Made by a program: the position numbers and the translations under genes. From Flavobacterium noncentrifugens (GTDB lineage: Bacteria > Bacteroidota > Bacteroidia > Flavobacteriales > Flavobacteriaceae): a stretch of DNA of 64,000 nt. Shown in pieces: positions 33,298 through 41,218 of this stretch (its first letter is position 1; each line of letters starts with the position of its first letter). The stretch spans positions 372,001 to 436,000 of the forward strand of contig NZ_FNEZ01000002.1 of the NCBI RefSeq assembly GCF_900100375.1, written 5' to 3'. Under the pieces are notes generated by a model, which was given only the letters and a program-made list of their open reading frames with translations, did no database searches and was not told where the DNA came from.

Positions 33298-34422
33298 ATG
33301 AAAAAAGATTTTTACGAAATACTCGGAATCGCAAAAGGCGCTGACGCGGCTGCCATTAAAAAGGCATACCGCAAAAAAGCAATTGAGTTTCATCCCGATA
33401 AAAACCCAGGTAACAAAGAAGCCGAAGAAAATTTTAAAACGGCAGCCGAAGCTTACGAAGTGTTAAGCGACCCGGATAAAAAAGCCAAATACGATCAATA
33501 CGGGCACCAGGCTTTTGAGCAGGGCGGTTATGGCGGCGGCGGACATCACATGAACATGGATGATATTTTCAGCCAGTTTGGTGATATTTTCGGAAGTGCA
33601 TTCGGCGGTGGCGGCGGATTTTCAGGTTTCGGTAGTGGGCAGCAGCAAAGACGTGCCAAAGGAAGCAACCTGCGAATCAAAGTCAAACTAACGCTTGAAG
33701 ACATTGTCAACGGTGTTGAGAAAAAAGTAAAAGTAAAACGCAAAGTCCAGGCAAAAGGGGTGAGCTACAAAACCTGTTCAACCTGTAACGGGCAAGGGCA
33801 GGTGATGCGCGTGACCAATACGATTTTGGGCAGAATGCAATCGGCTTCAACATGTCCAACTTGCGGTGGAACAGGGCAAACGATCGACAAAAAACCATCC
33901 GAAGCCGATGCACACGGTTTGATCGTTGAAGAAGAAACCGTATCCATTAAAATTCCTGCCGGAGTTTCAGATGGCATGCAATTGAAAGTTTCAAACAAAG
34001 GAAATGATGCGCCTGGAAACAACAGCATTCCCGGAGATCTAATCGTTGCAATCGAAGAATCAGAGCACGAGTTCTTAAAACGCGAAGGCGAAAACCTGCA
34101 TTACGACTTGTACATCAGTTTCCCTGAAGCGATTTTGGGAATCTCTAAAGACATTGAAGCGGTCAACGGAAAAGTACGCATCAAGCTTGAAGAAGGAATT
34201 CAGTCAGGTAAGATATTGAGGCTCAAAGGAAAAGGAATTCCGAGCATCAATGGTTATGGCAGCGGCGATTTGCTTGTCCACGTCAATGTCTGGACACCCA
34301 AAACTTTGAATAAAGAGCAGAAAAACTTTTTTGAGAAATCCCTGAAAGAAGAAAATTTCATTCCGAATCCGGAAAAATCAGATAAATCTTTTTTCGAAAA
34401 AGTTAAAGATATGTTTTCATAA
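33298..34422 (+). CDS. dnaJ: Chaperone DnaJ (two zinc-finger repeats only)
   Basis: 374 residues. J domain about 4-68 with HPDKNPG, Gly/Phe-rich linker ([28 protein letters not shown]), a reduced cysteine domain, and the C-terminal substrate-binding region ending [10 protein letters not shown]. Only two CxxCxGxG motifs are visible (CSTCNGQG and CPTCGGTG) where E. coli DnaJ has four, so only one zinc site can form. It works with DnaK and the GrpE encoded upstream. Followed by an intrinsic terminator at 34490-34523. Confidence 0.95.
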   Translation: MKKDFYEILGIAKGADAAAIKKAYRKKAIEFHPDKNPGNKEAEENFKTAAEAYEVLSDPDKKAKYDQYGHQAFEQGGYGGGGHHMNMDDIFSQFGDIFGSAFGGGGGFSGFGSGQQQRRAKGSNLRIKVKLTLEDIVNGVEKKVKVKRKVQAKGVSYKTCSTCNGQGQVMRVTNTILGRMQSASTCPTCGGTGQTIDKKPSEADAHGLIVEEETVSIKIPAGVSDGMQLKVSNKGNDAPGNNSIPGDLIVAIEESEHEFLKREGENLHYDLYISFPEAILGISKDIEAVNGKVRIKLEEGIQSGKILRLKGKGIPSINGYGSGDLLVHVNVWTPKTLNKEQKNFFEKSLKEENFIPNPEKSDKSFFEKVKDMFS

Positions 34423-34489
34423 ACTAAAAAATTATTTTATATTTGGATGTTACTAGGTAACTAGTAATTTCTTTTTCATAGCAATTTTT

Positions 34490-34523
34490 CCCATCCTTGT
34501 GCAAATAAGGGTGGGTTTTTTTT
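34490..34523 (+). terminator. grpE-dnaJ terminator
   Basis: CCCATCCTT / AAGGGTGGG (nine pairs, one G-U), eight-base loop, then eight T residues. Confidence 0.8.
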
Positions 34524-34548
34524 GTAACATTCCCAGGCAAACGCGTAC

Positions 34549-34556
34549 TAATTTTG
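34549..34556 (+). promoter_or_regulatory. Putative -7 box before the ABC exporter pair
   Basis: TAATTTTG fits TANNTTTG, 27 bases before the ATG at 34583; a TTTG at 34521-34524 lies 24 bases upstream, just outside the usual spacing. Confidence 0.4.
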
Positions 34557-34582
34557 CTACATTTACACAAACAAATTACCGA

Positions 34583-35506
34583 ATGGAAAACATACTTACG
34601 GCGAACAAAATTGTCAAGCAATATGGCGATTACACAGCGCTTAACGAAGTTTCTCTGACAGTTCCCAAAGGCAGCATTTACGGGCTTCTCGGCCCAAACG
34701 GCGCCGGAAAAACGTCCCTGATCAGAATCATCAACCAAATCACAATGCCCGACAGCGGCGAAATCATATTCGACGGACAAAAACTCCATCCAAACCATGT
34801 GCAGCACATTGGTTATCTGCCCGAAGAACGCGGTTTATACAAATCGATGAAAGTGGGCGAGCAATGTTTGTACCTCGCACAAATGAAAGGCATGTCAAAA
34901 GCCGATGCGACCAAGCAACTCGAATACTGGTTCGACCGACTCGAGATCAAAGGTTGGTGGAACAAAAAAATAGAGGAACTTTCAAAAGGAATGGCGCAAA
35001 AAGTCCAATTCGTAGTCTGTGTTTTACACAAACCGAAATTGCTGATTTTCGATGAACCATTTTCAGGTTTCGATCCGGTAAATGCCAATTTGATCAAAGA
35101 CGAAATCCTCGAACTCAAGAAACAAGGTTCCACAATAATATTCTCGACACACCGCATGGAAAGCGTCGAAGAATTGTGTGACGACATCGCACTAATCCAT
35201 AAATCCAATAAACTGATTGAAGGAAAACTCGACGACGTAAAGCGCGAATACCGTTCCAATACTTTTGAAGTCGGCATCCTCAGCGACAATATTGAAGGTT
35301 TAATGTATGATTTAACGCAAAAATTCCAATTGTCGCAAACGCATTTCAAATCGCTGAATGACGAACTCAAACTCAACGTCGTACTCGGAAATGCAAAGCC
35401 AAACGAATTGCTTTCCATCCTTACGCAACGCGGCCAAGTGACGCATTTCGTAGAAAAGATCCCAAGCGTCAACGACATTTTCATCCAGACTGTCAGCAGC
35501 AACTAA
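34583..35506 (+). CDS. ABC transporter ATP-binding protein (NatA-like)
   Basis: 307-residue ATPase: Walker A GPNGAGKTS, Q loop GYLPEERGLY, a signature shortened to LSKGMAQKVQ, Walker B LLIFDEPFSGFDPVN and H loop FSTHRMESVEE, plus a ~90-residue C-terminal domain. LSKGMAQKVQFV is the variant signature found in NatA-type Na+ exporters and related flavobacterial systems. Start at ATG 34583 (MENILTANKIV); an upstream extension would cross the terminator and promoter region. The permease gene follows ten bases later. Confidence 0.92.
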   Translation: MENILTANKIVKQYGDYTALNEVSLTVPKGSIYGLLGPNGAGKTSLIRIINQITMPDSGEIIFDGQKLHPNHVQHIGYLPEERGLYKSMKVGEQCLYLAQMKGMSKADATKQLEYWFDRLEIKGWWNKKIEELSKGMAQKVQFVVCVLHKPKLLIFDEPFSGFDPVNANLIKDEILELKKQGSTIIFSTHRMESVEELCDDIALIHKSNKLIEGKLDDVKREYRSNTFEVGILSDNIEGLMYDLTQKFQLSQTHFKSLNDELKLNVVLGNAKPNELLSILTQRGQVTHFVEKIPSVNDIFIQTVSSN

Positions 35507-35516
35507 ATCCAAAAAT

Positions 35517-36821
35517 ATGAGCATTTTATCATTAATCATAAAAAGGGAATTCATCGCCAAAGTGCGCAACAAATCCTTTATTGTCATGACATTTTTAAGT
35601 CCGCTGTTGTTTGTTGCAATTGCCGTATTCGTTGGCTATTTGAGTTCGATGAAAGCTGATGTAAAGCAAATCGCCATCCACGATGAAACCGGATTATTTG
35701 CCAATGAATTCAAAAATTCTGATGAATACCATTATCAGAATGTTTCGGCCATCGACGTAAAAATTCTTAAAGACAGCATTACAAACCATTACTACGAAGG
35801 TTTGTTGTACATTCCGAAAGTCGACGATACTAAAGAACTTTCTTCAAAAATCCAGTTCATTTCAAATGACAGCCCAAGCCTTTCGTTCGTCAGCCAACTT
35901 GAAAATATAGTGGCCAAAAAACTCACCAAAGCCAATTTTGAAAAAGCAAAACTCGACACCGTAGCGATCAAAAATGCCGAAGCAAAAGTCAATATTTCAC
36001 TCGCCAAATCATCGGGCGAAGAAAGCTTAAAAGGTCTTAACGAAATCAAAATCGCAATCGGCGGCGCATTCGGTTACCTAATCATGATGTTCATCATCAT
36101 TTACGGCAACATGGTTATGCGCAGTGTCATCGAAGAAAAAACAAACCGCATCATCGAAATCATCATTTCGTCAGTAAAACCATTCCAGTTGATGATGGGA
36201 AAAATCATCGGAACGTCTCTCGCCGGGATTTTGCAATTCATCATCTGGGCGATCATCGGGCTTTCCATTATGTTTGTCGCCTCGTCGGTTTTTGGTGTGC
36301 ACACAGGCCCAACAGCTGGCGTTTCACCCGAAATGATGAAGGCTGCACAAAGCGAAATGGGTGGAACATTTGCGCTTTATCTCAAAGAATTGTGGAGTTT
36401 ACCCATCACAACATTGGTGCTTTCGTTCATCGTTTATTTCATCGGCGGCTACTTTTTATACAGTTCGTTTTACGCTGCGATCGGCGCCGCAGTTGACAAT
36501 GAAACCGATTCGCAGCAATTTCTTTTGCCAATCATTATGCCTTTGATTCTCGGCGTTTATATCGGATTTTTCACCGTGATGAACGATCCGCACGGAACGA
36601 TCGCAACCGTATTTTCAATGATTCCGCTAACGTCGCCAATCGTGATGCTGATGCGGATTCCGTTCGGCGTCCCAATCTGGCAACTGCTGCTATCTATGGC
36701 CATTTTGTTCGGAACGTTCTTTTTCGTCGTCTGGTTTGCCGCCAAAATTTACCGCGTCGGAATCCTGATGTACGGCAAAAAACCAACGTATAAAGAATTG
36801 TTCAAGTGGTTGAAATATTAG
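35517..36821 (+). CDS. ABC-2 type permease (NatB-like)
   Basis: 434-residue membrane subunit. One N-terminal membrane segment (IVMTFLSPLLFVAIAVFVGY), a ~150-residue external domain, then five or six segments (about 180-410) with the conserved VIEEKTNRIIEIIISSVKP motif that marks NatB/YhaP-like permeases. With the upstream ATPase it should export a substrate, possibly Na+ or a drug; specificity unknown. Its stop TAG touches a word array (TAGTAACTGAGTTTC). Confidence 0.9.
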   Translation: MSILSLIIKREFIAKVRNKSFIVMTFLSPLLFVAIAVFVGYLSSMKADVKQIAIHDETGLFANEFKNSDEYHYQNVSAIDVKILKDSITNHYYEGLLYIPKVDDTKELSSKIQFISNDSPSLSFVSQLENIVAKKLTKANFEKAKLDTVAIKNAEAKVNISLAKSSGEESLKGLNEIKIAIGGAFGYLIMMFIIIYGNMVMRSVIEEKTNRIIEIIISSVKPFQLMMGKIIGTSLAGILQFIIWAIIGLSIMFVASSVFGVHTGPTAGVSPEMMKAAQSEMGGTFALYLKELWSLPITTLVLSFIVYFIGGYFLYSSFYAAIGAAVDNETDSQQFLLPIIMPLILGVYIGFFTVMNDPHGTIATVFSMIPLTSPIVMLMRIPFGVPIWQLLLSMAILFGTFFFVVWFAAKIYRVGILMYGKKPTYKELFKWLKY

Positions 36822-37140
36822 TAACTGAGTTTCAAAGTAGCGAAGTTTCAAAGTCAAAATGCTTTAACTTTTCGCAAGCGATTATTAATGATACATTATA
36901 AATTATTAATTGAATCAGGAGCTTTTTCCCGCTTTCCGCTGCAATCTTTTATTCCGCTGCGCTACACAAAAGGATTTCCACTGCAATCGGGGCTAGGGCA
37001 TCTCGCAAGCAATTATTAATCGTTCATTATTAATTATTAATTGATTCAACAATTTTCATAATCATACGATAAAGTACGCCGATTTTTAACAACTTCTGGG
37101 TAACTTAGCAACTTTGTAACTCAGTCACTCAGCAACTCCT
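36819..37140. repeat. Nested repeat island between permease and NtrC-like genes
   Basis: Outer layer: CTGAGTTTCAAAGTAGCGAA and GTTTC (36825-36850) is mirrored on the minus strand at about 37099-37130 (CTGAGTTACAAAGTTGCTAA and GTTAC), 21 of 25 identical. Middle layer: imperfect direct repeats 36872-36917 and 37003-37048, 46 bases each with six differences, starting TCGCAAGC and ending TTAATTGAWTCA. Core: one dispersed palindromic element (36917-36997). No gene or promoter box was recognised in the 320 bases. Confidence 0.75.
36917..36997 (+). repeat. Dispersed palindromic element, copy F
   Basis: Cleanest copy: AGGAGCTTTTTCCCGCTTTC then CGCTGCAATCTTTT, centre ATTCCGCTGCGCTACAC, then AAAAGGATTTCCACTGCAAT and CGGGGCTAG. 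CGCTGCAATCTTTT pairs imperfectly with AAAAGGATTTCCACTGC. Used here as the reference for the family. Confidence 0.78.
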
Positions 37141-37145
37141 TCAAA

Positions 37146-38309
37146 ATGCCAAAAATACTCATCATAGAAGACGAAGCTTCGATCCGCCGCGTACTCACCA
37201 AAATATTATCCGAAGAAAGCGATACCTACACGGTTGAAGATGCCGAAGACGGAATTTCGGGCTACGAAAAAATAAAAAACACCGATTACGACCTGGTGCT
37301 CTGCGACATCAAAATGCCAAAAATGGACGGTGTCGAATTGCTCGAAGCGGTCAAAAAAATCAAGCCCGAAATCCCGATCGTCATGATTTCCGGGCACGGC
37401 GATATGGAAACTGCGATCCAAACAATGCGTCTCGGTGCGTTTGATTACATCTCAAAACCACCGGATTTAAACCGTTTGCTCAATACAGTTAGAAATGCGC
37501 TCGACAAAAAGCAACTCGTCGTTGAAAATAAGATCCTGAAGAAAAAAGTCGGGAAGCATTATGAAATGATCGGCGAAAGCGACGCAATCAACCACATCAA
37601 GGAAATCATCGAAAAAGTAGCGCCAACCGATGCGCGCGTACTCATCACCGGCCCAAACGGAACCGGAAAAGAGCTGGTTGCCCATTGGCTGCACGAAAAA
37701 AGCGAACGCGCGGCAGCGCCGTTAATCGAGGTCAACTGTGCCGCAATTCCGTCTGAACTGATTGAAAGCGAATTGTTCGGGCATGTTCGTGGCGCATTTA
37801 CGTCTGCAGTAAAAGACCGCGCCGGAAAATTTGAAGCGGCACACAAAGGCACTATTTTTCTTGATGAAATCGGTGACATGAGTTTGTCGGCGCAAGCCAA
37901 AGTATTGCGTGCTTTACAGGAAAATAAAATCTCGCGTGTGGGCGACGAAAAAGAAATTAAAGTCGATGTACGCGTGGTTGCTGCAACGAATAAAGACCTG
38001 AAAGTTGAAATTGCCGAAGGCCGTTTTCGTGAAGATTTGTATCACAGGCTCGCAGTCATTCTTGTAAAAGTACCGTCTTTGAACGACCGGCGTGATGATA
38101 TTCCGCTTTTAATCGAACACTTTTCTGTCAAAATCGCAGAAGAGCAAGGCAACGCACCTAAATCATTTTCCCCTGAAGCCATTAAATTGTTGCAGGAATA
38201 CGACTGGACGGGAAACATCCGCGAATTGCGAAATGTAATTGAAAGGCTGATCATTCTTGGTGGCGGAGAAATTTCGGAAAATGACGTGAAATTGTTTGCG
38301 AGTAAGTAA
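37146..38309 (+). CDS. NtrC-like sigma54-activator type response regulator lacking a DNA-binding domain
   Basis: 387 residues: receiver (about 3-118) with D54 in LVLCDIKMPKMDG as phospho-acceptor, then an AAA+ domain (about 140-375) with Walker A GPNGTGKE (169-176), the loop motif GAFTSA (216-221) and Walker B GTIFLDEIGD. Family members normally carry GAFTGA, which contacts sigma54, and a C-terminal Fis-type helix-turn-helix; here the protein ends 10 residues after the AAA+ lid (NVIERLIILGGG). It may act from solution or on another partner. No kinase gene is adjacent. Start ATG at 37146 follows a word array directly. Confidence 0.92.
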   Translation: MPKILIIEDEASIRRVLTKILSEESDTYTVEDAEDGISGYEKIKNTDYDLVLCDIKMPKMDGVELLEAVKKIKPEIPIVMISGHGDMETAIQTMRLGAFDYISKPPDLNRLLNTVRNALDKKQLVVENKILKKKVGKHYEMIGESDAINHIKEIIEKVAPTDARVLITGPNGTGKELVAHWLHEKSERAAAPLIEVNCAAIPSELIESELFGHVRGAFTSAVKDRAGKFEAAHKGTIFLDEIGDMSLSAQAKVLRALQENKISRVGDEKEIKVDVRVVAATNKDLKVEIAEGRFREDLYHRLAVILVKVPSLNDRRDDIPLLIEHFSVKIAEEQGNAPKSFSPEAIKLLQEYDWTGNIRELRNVIERLIILGGGEISENDVKLFASK

Positions 38310-38460
38310 ATGTCAAATGTCGACCGTCAAATGTCGAACGTTTTAGTACGTGAAAATTATGCTTTTAAAGAATATAAATGAAAATAATTAGTCAAAATTG
38401 AAGATGAACCTAAACACAATAGTGAAACGTTTGACTTTCGACATTTGACTTTAGACCTAA
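38307..38460. repeat. Inverted AAATGTCGA words spanning the gap before the helicase-like gene
   Basis: From the stop codon the plus strand reads AATGTCAAATGTCGACCGTC and AAATGTCGAACG; the minus strand from 38460 reads AGGTCTAAAGTCAAATGTCG and AAAGTCAAACG. The words point inward from both sides of a 150-base gap. The centre (38341-38428) is AT-rich without recognisable features. Confidence 0.6.
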
Positions 38461-38463
38461 AAA

Positions 38464-39117
38464 ATGAATCTAAAAAAAATAAATCCAAACCTTCAGCAAG
38501 CGTTATCAGAAAACGGTTTGACTGAAGCCAACGAAATCCAATCGGCAACTTTTTCAACGATAAAAAGTGGCGCAGATGCGGTAATTATCGCGCCTGAAGG
38601 TTCGGGAAAAACTTCGACAATTGCAATCAATGTCATCCAGAAACTCGAAAAATCGCAAGGCGAAAGCACGCGCGCTTTGATATTTGCCCAGGACAAAGAA
38701 AAAGTGCTGGAGCTTGTCGAACTTTTCAAAACCTACGGAAATTATACTGATTTACGCGTCATTGGAACACACGATAAAGGCGATATCGATTATGATAAAA
38801 ATATCATTTCCCTTGGATTGGATGTTTTAATTGGGACACCAACAAAAATTAATGCGCTGTTTTCATCGGCAGGTTTTAATATGAATACAGTTAAATTATT
38901 TGTTGTCGATGATGCCGAAATCTTATTCAAAAACAGGATGGATTCGGTCATTCACAGGCTTGCGGCCAGCATAGCAAAAACACAATATTTATTTGCAGCG
39001 AACAACATTACTGAACGGGTAGAATCCATGGCCGACAAAATTATGCTTGAACCGGTGTTTTTTGAAATAGATGATGAAGAATCAGATGAAGAAATAGAAG
39101 AAGAAACGGAAGATTAA
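38464..39117 (+). CDS. DEAD-box-like protein with a single RecA lobe
   Basis: 217 residues corresponding to the first lobe of a DEAD-box RNA helicase: Q-motif-like EIQSATFSTI, Walker A APEGSGKT (43-50), motif Ib GTPTKI and a motif II read as VVDDAEI (149-152: Asp-Asp-Ala-Glu in place of Asp-Glu-Ala-Asp). Motif III (SAT) is replaced by AANN. The second lobe with motifs IV-VI is absent; instead there is an acidic tail (DDEESDEEIEEETED). It should bind nucleotide weakly at best. The reading frame is intact and followed by DUF2007 14 bases later, so I regard it as a maintained gene of unknown role. Confidence 0.82.
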   Translation: MNLKKINPNLQQALSENGLTEANEIQSATFSTIKSGADAVIIAPEGSGKTSTIAINVIQKLEKSQGESTRALIFAQDKEKVLELVELFKTYGNYTDLRVIGTHDKGDIDYDKNIISLGLDVLIGTPTKINALFSSAGFNMNTVKLFVVDDAEILFKNRMDSVIHRLAASIAKTQYLFAANNITERVESMADKIMLEPVFFEIDDEESDEEIEEETED

Positions 39118-39131
39118 TAAAAATAAAAGTT

Positions 39132-39350
39132 ATGGGATTGATGAAAGTATTTTCGGGCAGCGAAATTTTAGCATTGGCTTTAAAAGAACGCCTCGAGGCA
39201 GTAGGAATTGACACTTTATTAAAAAACAACATCCAATCGGCAAGGCTTGGCGGATTTGGAGGAACAGATTTGGCGGTGGAATTGTTCATCGAAGAAGTTT
39301 TATATGGCAAAGCCAGTCCGGTAATTGAAGAATTCAGGATGAGCATTTAA
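39132..39350 (+). CDS. DUF2007 domain protein
   Basis: 72 residues: VFSGSEILALALKERLEAVG, then IDTLLKNNIQSARLGGFGGT and ELFIEEVLYGKASPVIEEF. This fits the DUF2007 (putative signal-transducing, PII-like ferredoxin fold) family. Start may be 39132 or the ATG at 39141. It sits between the helicase-like gene and the GNAT gene with gaps of 14 and 11 bases, implying one transcript. Confidence 0.85.
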   Translation: MGLMKVFSGSEILALALKERLEAVGIDTLLKNNIQSARLGGFGGTDLAVELFIEEVLYGKASPVIEEFRMSI

Positions 39351-39361
39351 GATTTTATTGG

Positions 39362-39880
39362 ATGAAAACAGCATTTGAGACGAAGCGATTGTTGCTTCGG
39401 GAATTGCTTCCATCAGATACGGAAGGTCTATTTCGGCTCGATTCAAATCCGGAAGTGCACAAGTATTTGGGAAAGAAACCGGTAACTAATATTTCGCAAA
39501 TTCATGATGTTCTGGCGAATATTCACCAGCAATATCTGGACAATGGTATCGGGCGCTGGGCAGTCATTTTGAAAGAAACGAATGAATTTATTGGCTGGAG
39601 CGGACTTAAAATTGAAAAAAATGCCAACGGCCACGAAAGATATTATGATCTTGGGTACCGGTTCATACCCGAGTTCTGGGGAAAAGGCTATGCCTTTGAA
39701 TCGGCTACAGCCTTCGTTGACTTTGGATTCAATGAAATGAACTTAAGTGTGATCAATGCAATCGCTGATATAAACAATCAAGGTTCGAGGAATGTATTGG
39801 AGAAATGTGGATTCAAGCCGATGAATGAATTTATTTTTGAGGGTGATCCGCATATTTGGTACGAAGTTAAAAAAAAATGA
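39362..39880 (+). CDS. GNAT-family N-acetyltransferase (RimJ/RimL type)
   Basis: 172 residues: FETKRLLLRELLPSDTEGLF at the start, LGYRFIPEFWGKGYAFESAT with the acetyl-CoA binding loop, and INNQGSRNVLEKCGFKPMNE. Transfers acetyl from acetyl-CoA to an amine or N-terminus; substrate not predictable. Ends before a terminator hairpin at 39895-39926. Confidence 0.9.
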   Translation: MKTAFETKRLLLRELLPSDTEGLFRLDSNPEVHKYLGKKPVTNISQIHDVLANIHQQYLDNGIGRWAVILKETNEFIGWSGLKIEKNANGHERYYDLGYRFIPEFWGKGYAFESATAFVDFGFNEMNLSVINAIADINNQGSRNVLEKCGFKPMNEFIFEGDPHIWYEVKKK

Positions 39881-39894
39881 TTGATAGTCATAAT

Positions 39895-39926
39895 AAAAAA
39901 GCACCAGTCTCCTGATGCTTTATTTT
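39895..39926. terminator. Bidirectional terminator between GNAT and outer-membrane-type gene
   Basis: AAAGCACCAG / CTGATGCTTT (one mismatch), loop TCTC, with A and T tracts on the two sides. It serves convergent genes on both strands. Confidence 0.7.
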
Positions 39927-39936
39927 TAAATAGCGG

Positions 39937-41175
39937 TTAAAATATTTTATATCCAATATTGAGTCCGATGTTAGAATATTTGGCAGACCAGACCGTTTCT
40001 TCTCCCAGGAGTTCTTTATTTGTATAAAATCGCAGTTCGGCACTGTACCTTTTATAATCGTAACCAATTCCGCCAAAAAGGTTATTTCTAGGAGAGAACT
40101 TTAAGGAATGTGTCGCATTTATGGCACGGTTGGTATTTGAAAATTCAAGGCTTTTGCTTGTTGGAATGTCTAAAATAAAAGCAGCATTAAAATAAATTTT
40201 TGAATTGTTTTTCTGGAAAAAATAATACCTGATCCCCAAAGGAATTTCAACTGAAGCATAATCAATGTTTACAGTATTGTAAATAGTTGCACCGCCATTT
40301 ATATTTCCGTCATTTTTTTCATAACTTTTCTGGGCACTGAATTTCTGATAGGTCGGCGCTGTAAAAATGCTTAAAGTGTTTTTATAAAATGGAAGGATGT
40401 ATTCAGCATCAAGGCCAAATTTAAAGATGGTTTTGCTCACATCTGTCCCAACATTGTAAAAGATATTCGAGTCGGTTATGGTCATCTTTGCAGCATATAC
40501 GCCACCGGTCACGCGTAATGAATATTTTGCGCGTTCTGTTTCATTGCTCAAGTTTCTCACAGGTGTTTCGGTACAGCTGTTGAATTTTAAAAAGTGTTTG
40601 ACCAAATCATTTTTCGTGTATTCAATGCTCTTAAAACTGTTTTCCGGAGTTTTTTCGCATTTCACATTGTTATTGAGCTGTTGTCTGAATAGATTGTTTT
40701 CCTGTATATAAGTGCCATTCATGTATTTAATCCTGACCAGTTGCTCAATCGGTCTTGATTTGGTTTCGTAGAAAAATTTTGAAAAATTGTCTTTATCATA
40801 TGCATACAAATTGGCCTCACCGTTAACCAATTCTTTCAAGAAATGTGTTTCCGTTACCCAAACCGGATTTTTAGATTCGGTTAAGCTATTTACATCATTG
40901 GCAGAATATTCTATGTTGACGGTGTAGCGTTTATATCTGCTGATATTGTCAATGGAAAATTCAGAAACCGTAGCGATAGTTTCTGTTTTTGCATCCTTAT
41001 CCTGCAAGTCCATCTTGTAATTAAAAGAAGCTGGATTACTGCGCCAGTCCACATTTTTGATGTAACAGTTTGTGGTTTTTCCATTGTTGTTGATGAAATA
41101 ACCCTTTTCAAAAACAATTTGTGCATTCGTTAAAAAGGACACGAATAATAAGGCAGTTAGAATTTTAATTTTCAT
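39937..41175 (-). CDS. Putative outer-membrane protein, paralog 1
   Basis: 412 residues. Signal peptide MKIKILTALLFVSFLTNA (cut before QIVFEKG), an N-terminal domain with FEKGYFINNNGKTTNCYIKN and a beta-rich C-terminal half (YSLRVTGGVYAAKMTI, RYYFFQKNNSKIYFNAAF) ending NIGLNIGYKIF, with terminal Phe as in beta-barrel proteins. The neighbouring gene at 41219-42442 encodes a paralog with the same layout. I do not recognise a characterised family; database entries for such proteins are sometimes mislabelled. Probably an outer-membrane beta-barrel with a periplasmic head. Confidence 0.75.
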   Translation of the reverse strand: MKIKILTALLFVSFLTNAQIVFEKGYFINNNGKTTNCYIKNVDWRSNPASFNYKMDLQDKDAKTETIATVSEFSIDNISRYKRYTVNIEYSANDVNSLTESKNPVWVTETHFLKELVNGEANLYAYDKDNFSKFFYETKSRPIEQLVRIKYMNGTYIQENNLFRQQLNNNVKCEKTPENSFKSIEYTKNDLVKHFLKFNSCTETPVRNLSNETERAKYSLRVTGGVYAAKMTITDSNIFYNVGTDVSKTIFKFGLDAEYILPFYKNTLSIFTAPTYQKFSAQKSYEKNDGNINGGATIYNTVNIDYASVEIPLGIRYYFFQKNNSKIYFNAAFILDIPTSKSLEFSNTNRAINATHSLKFSPRNNLFGGIGYDYKRYSAELRFYTNKELLGEETVWSAKYSNIGLNIGYKIF

Positions 41176-41218
41176 TGTTTTTTTTTTGATCGGATAATAG
41201 AATTGATCTTTTGTTTAA

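Noticed and set aside
34451..34466. Short palindrome TACTAGGTAACTAGTA after dnaJ
   Set aside because: Six-base arms could be chance or an operator; nothing else supports it, and the real terminator lies at 34490-34523.
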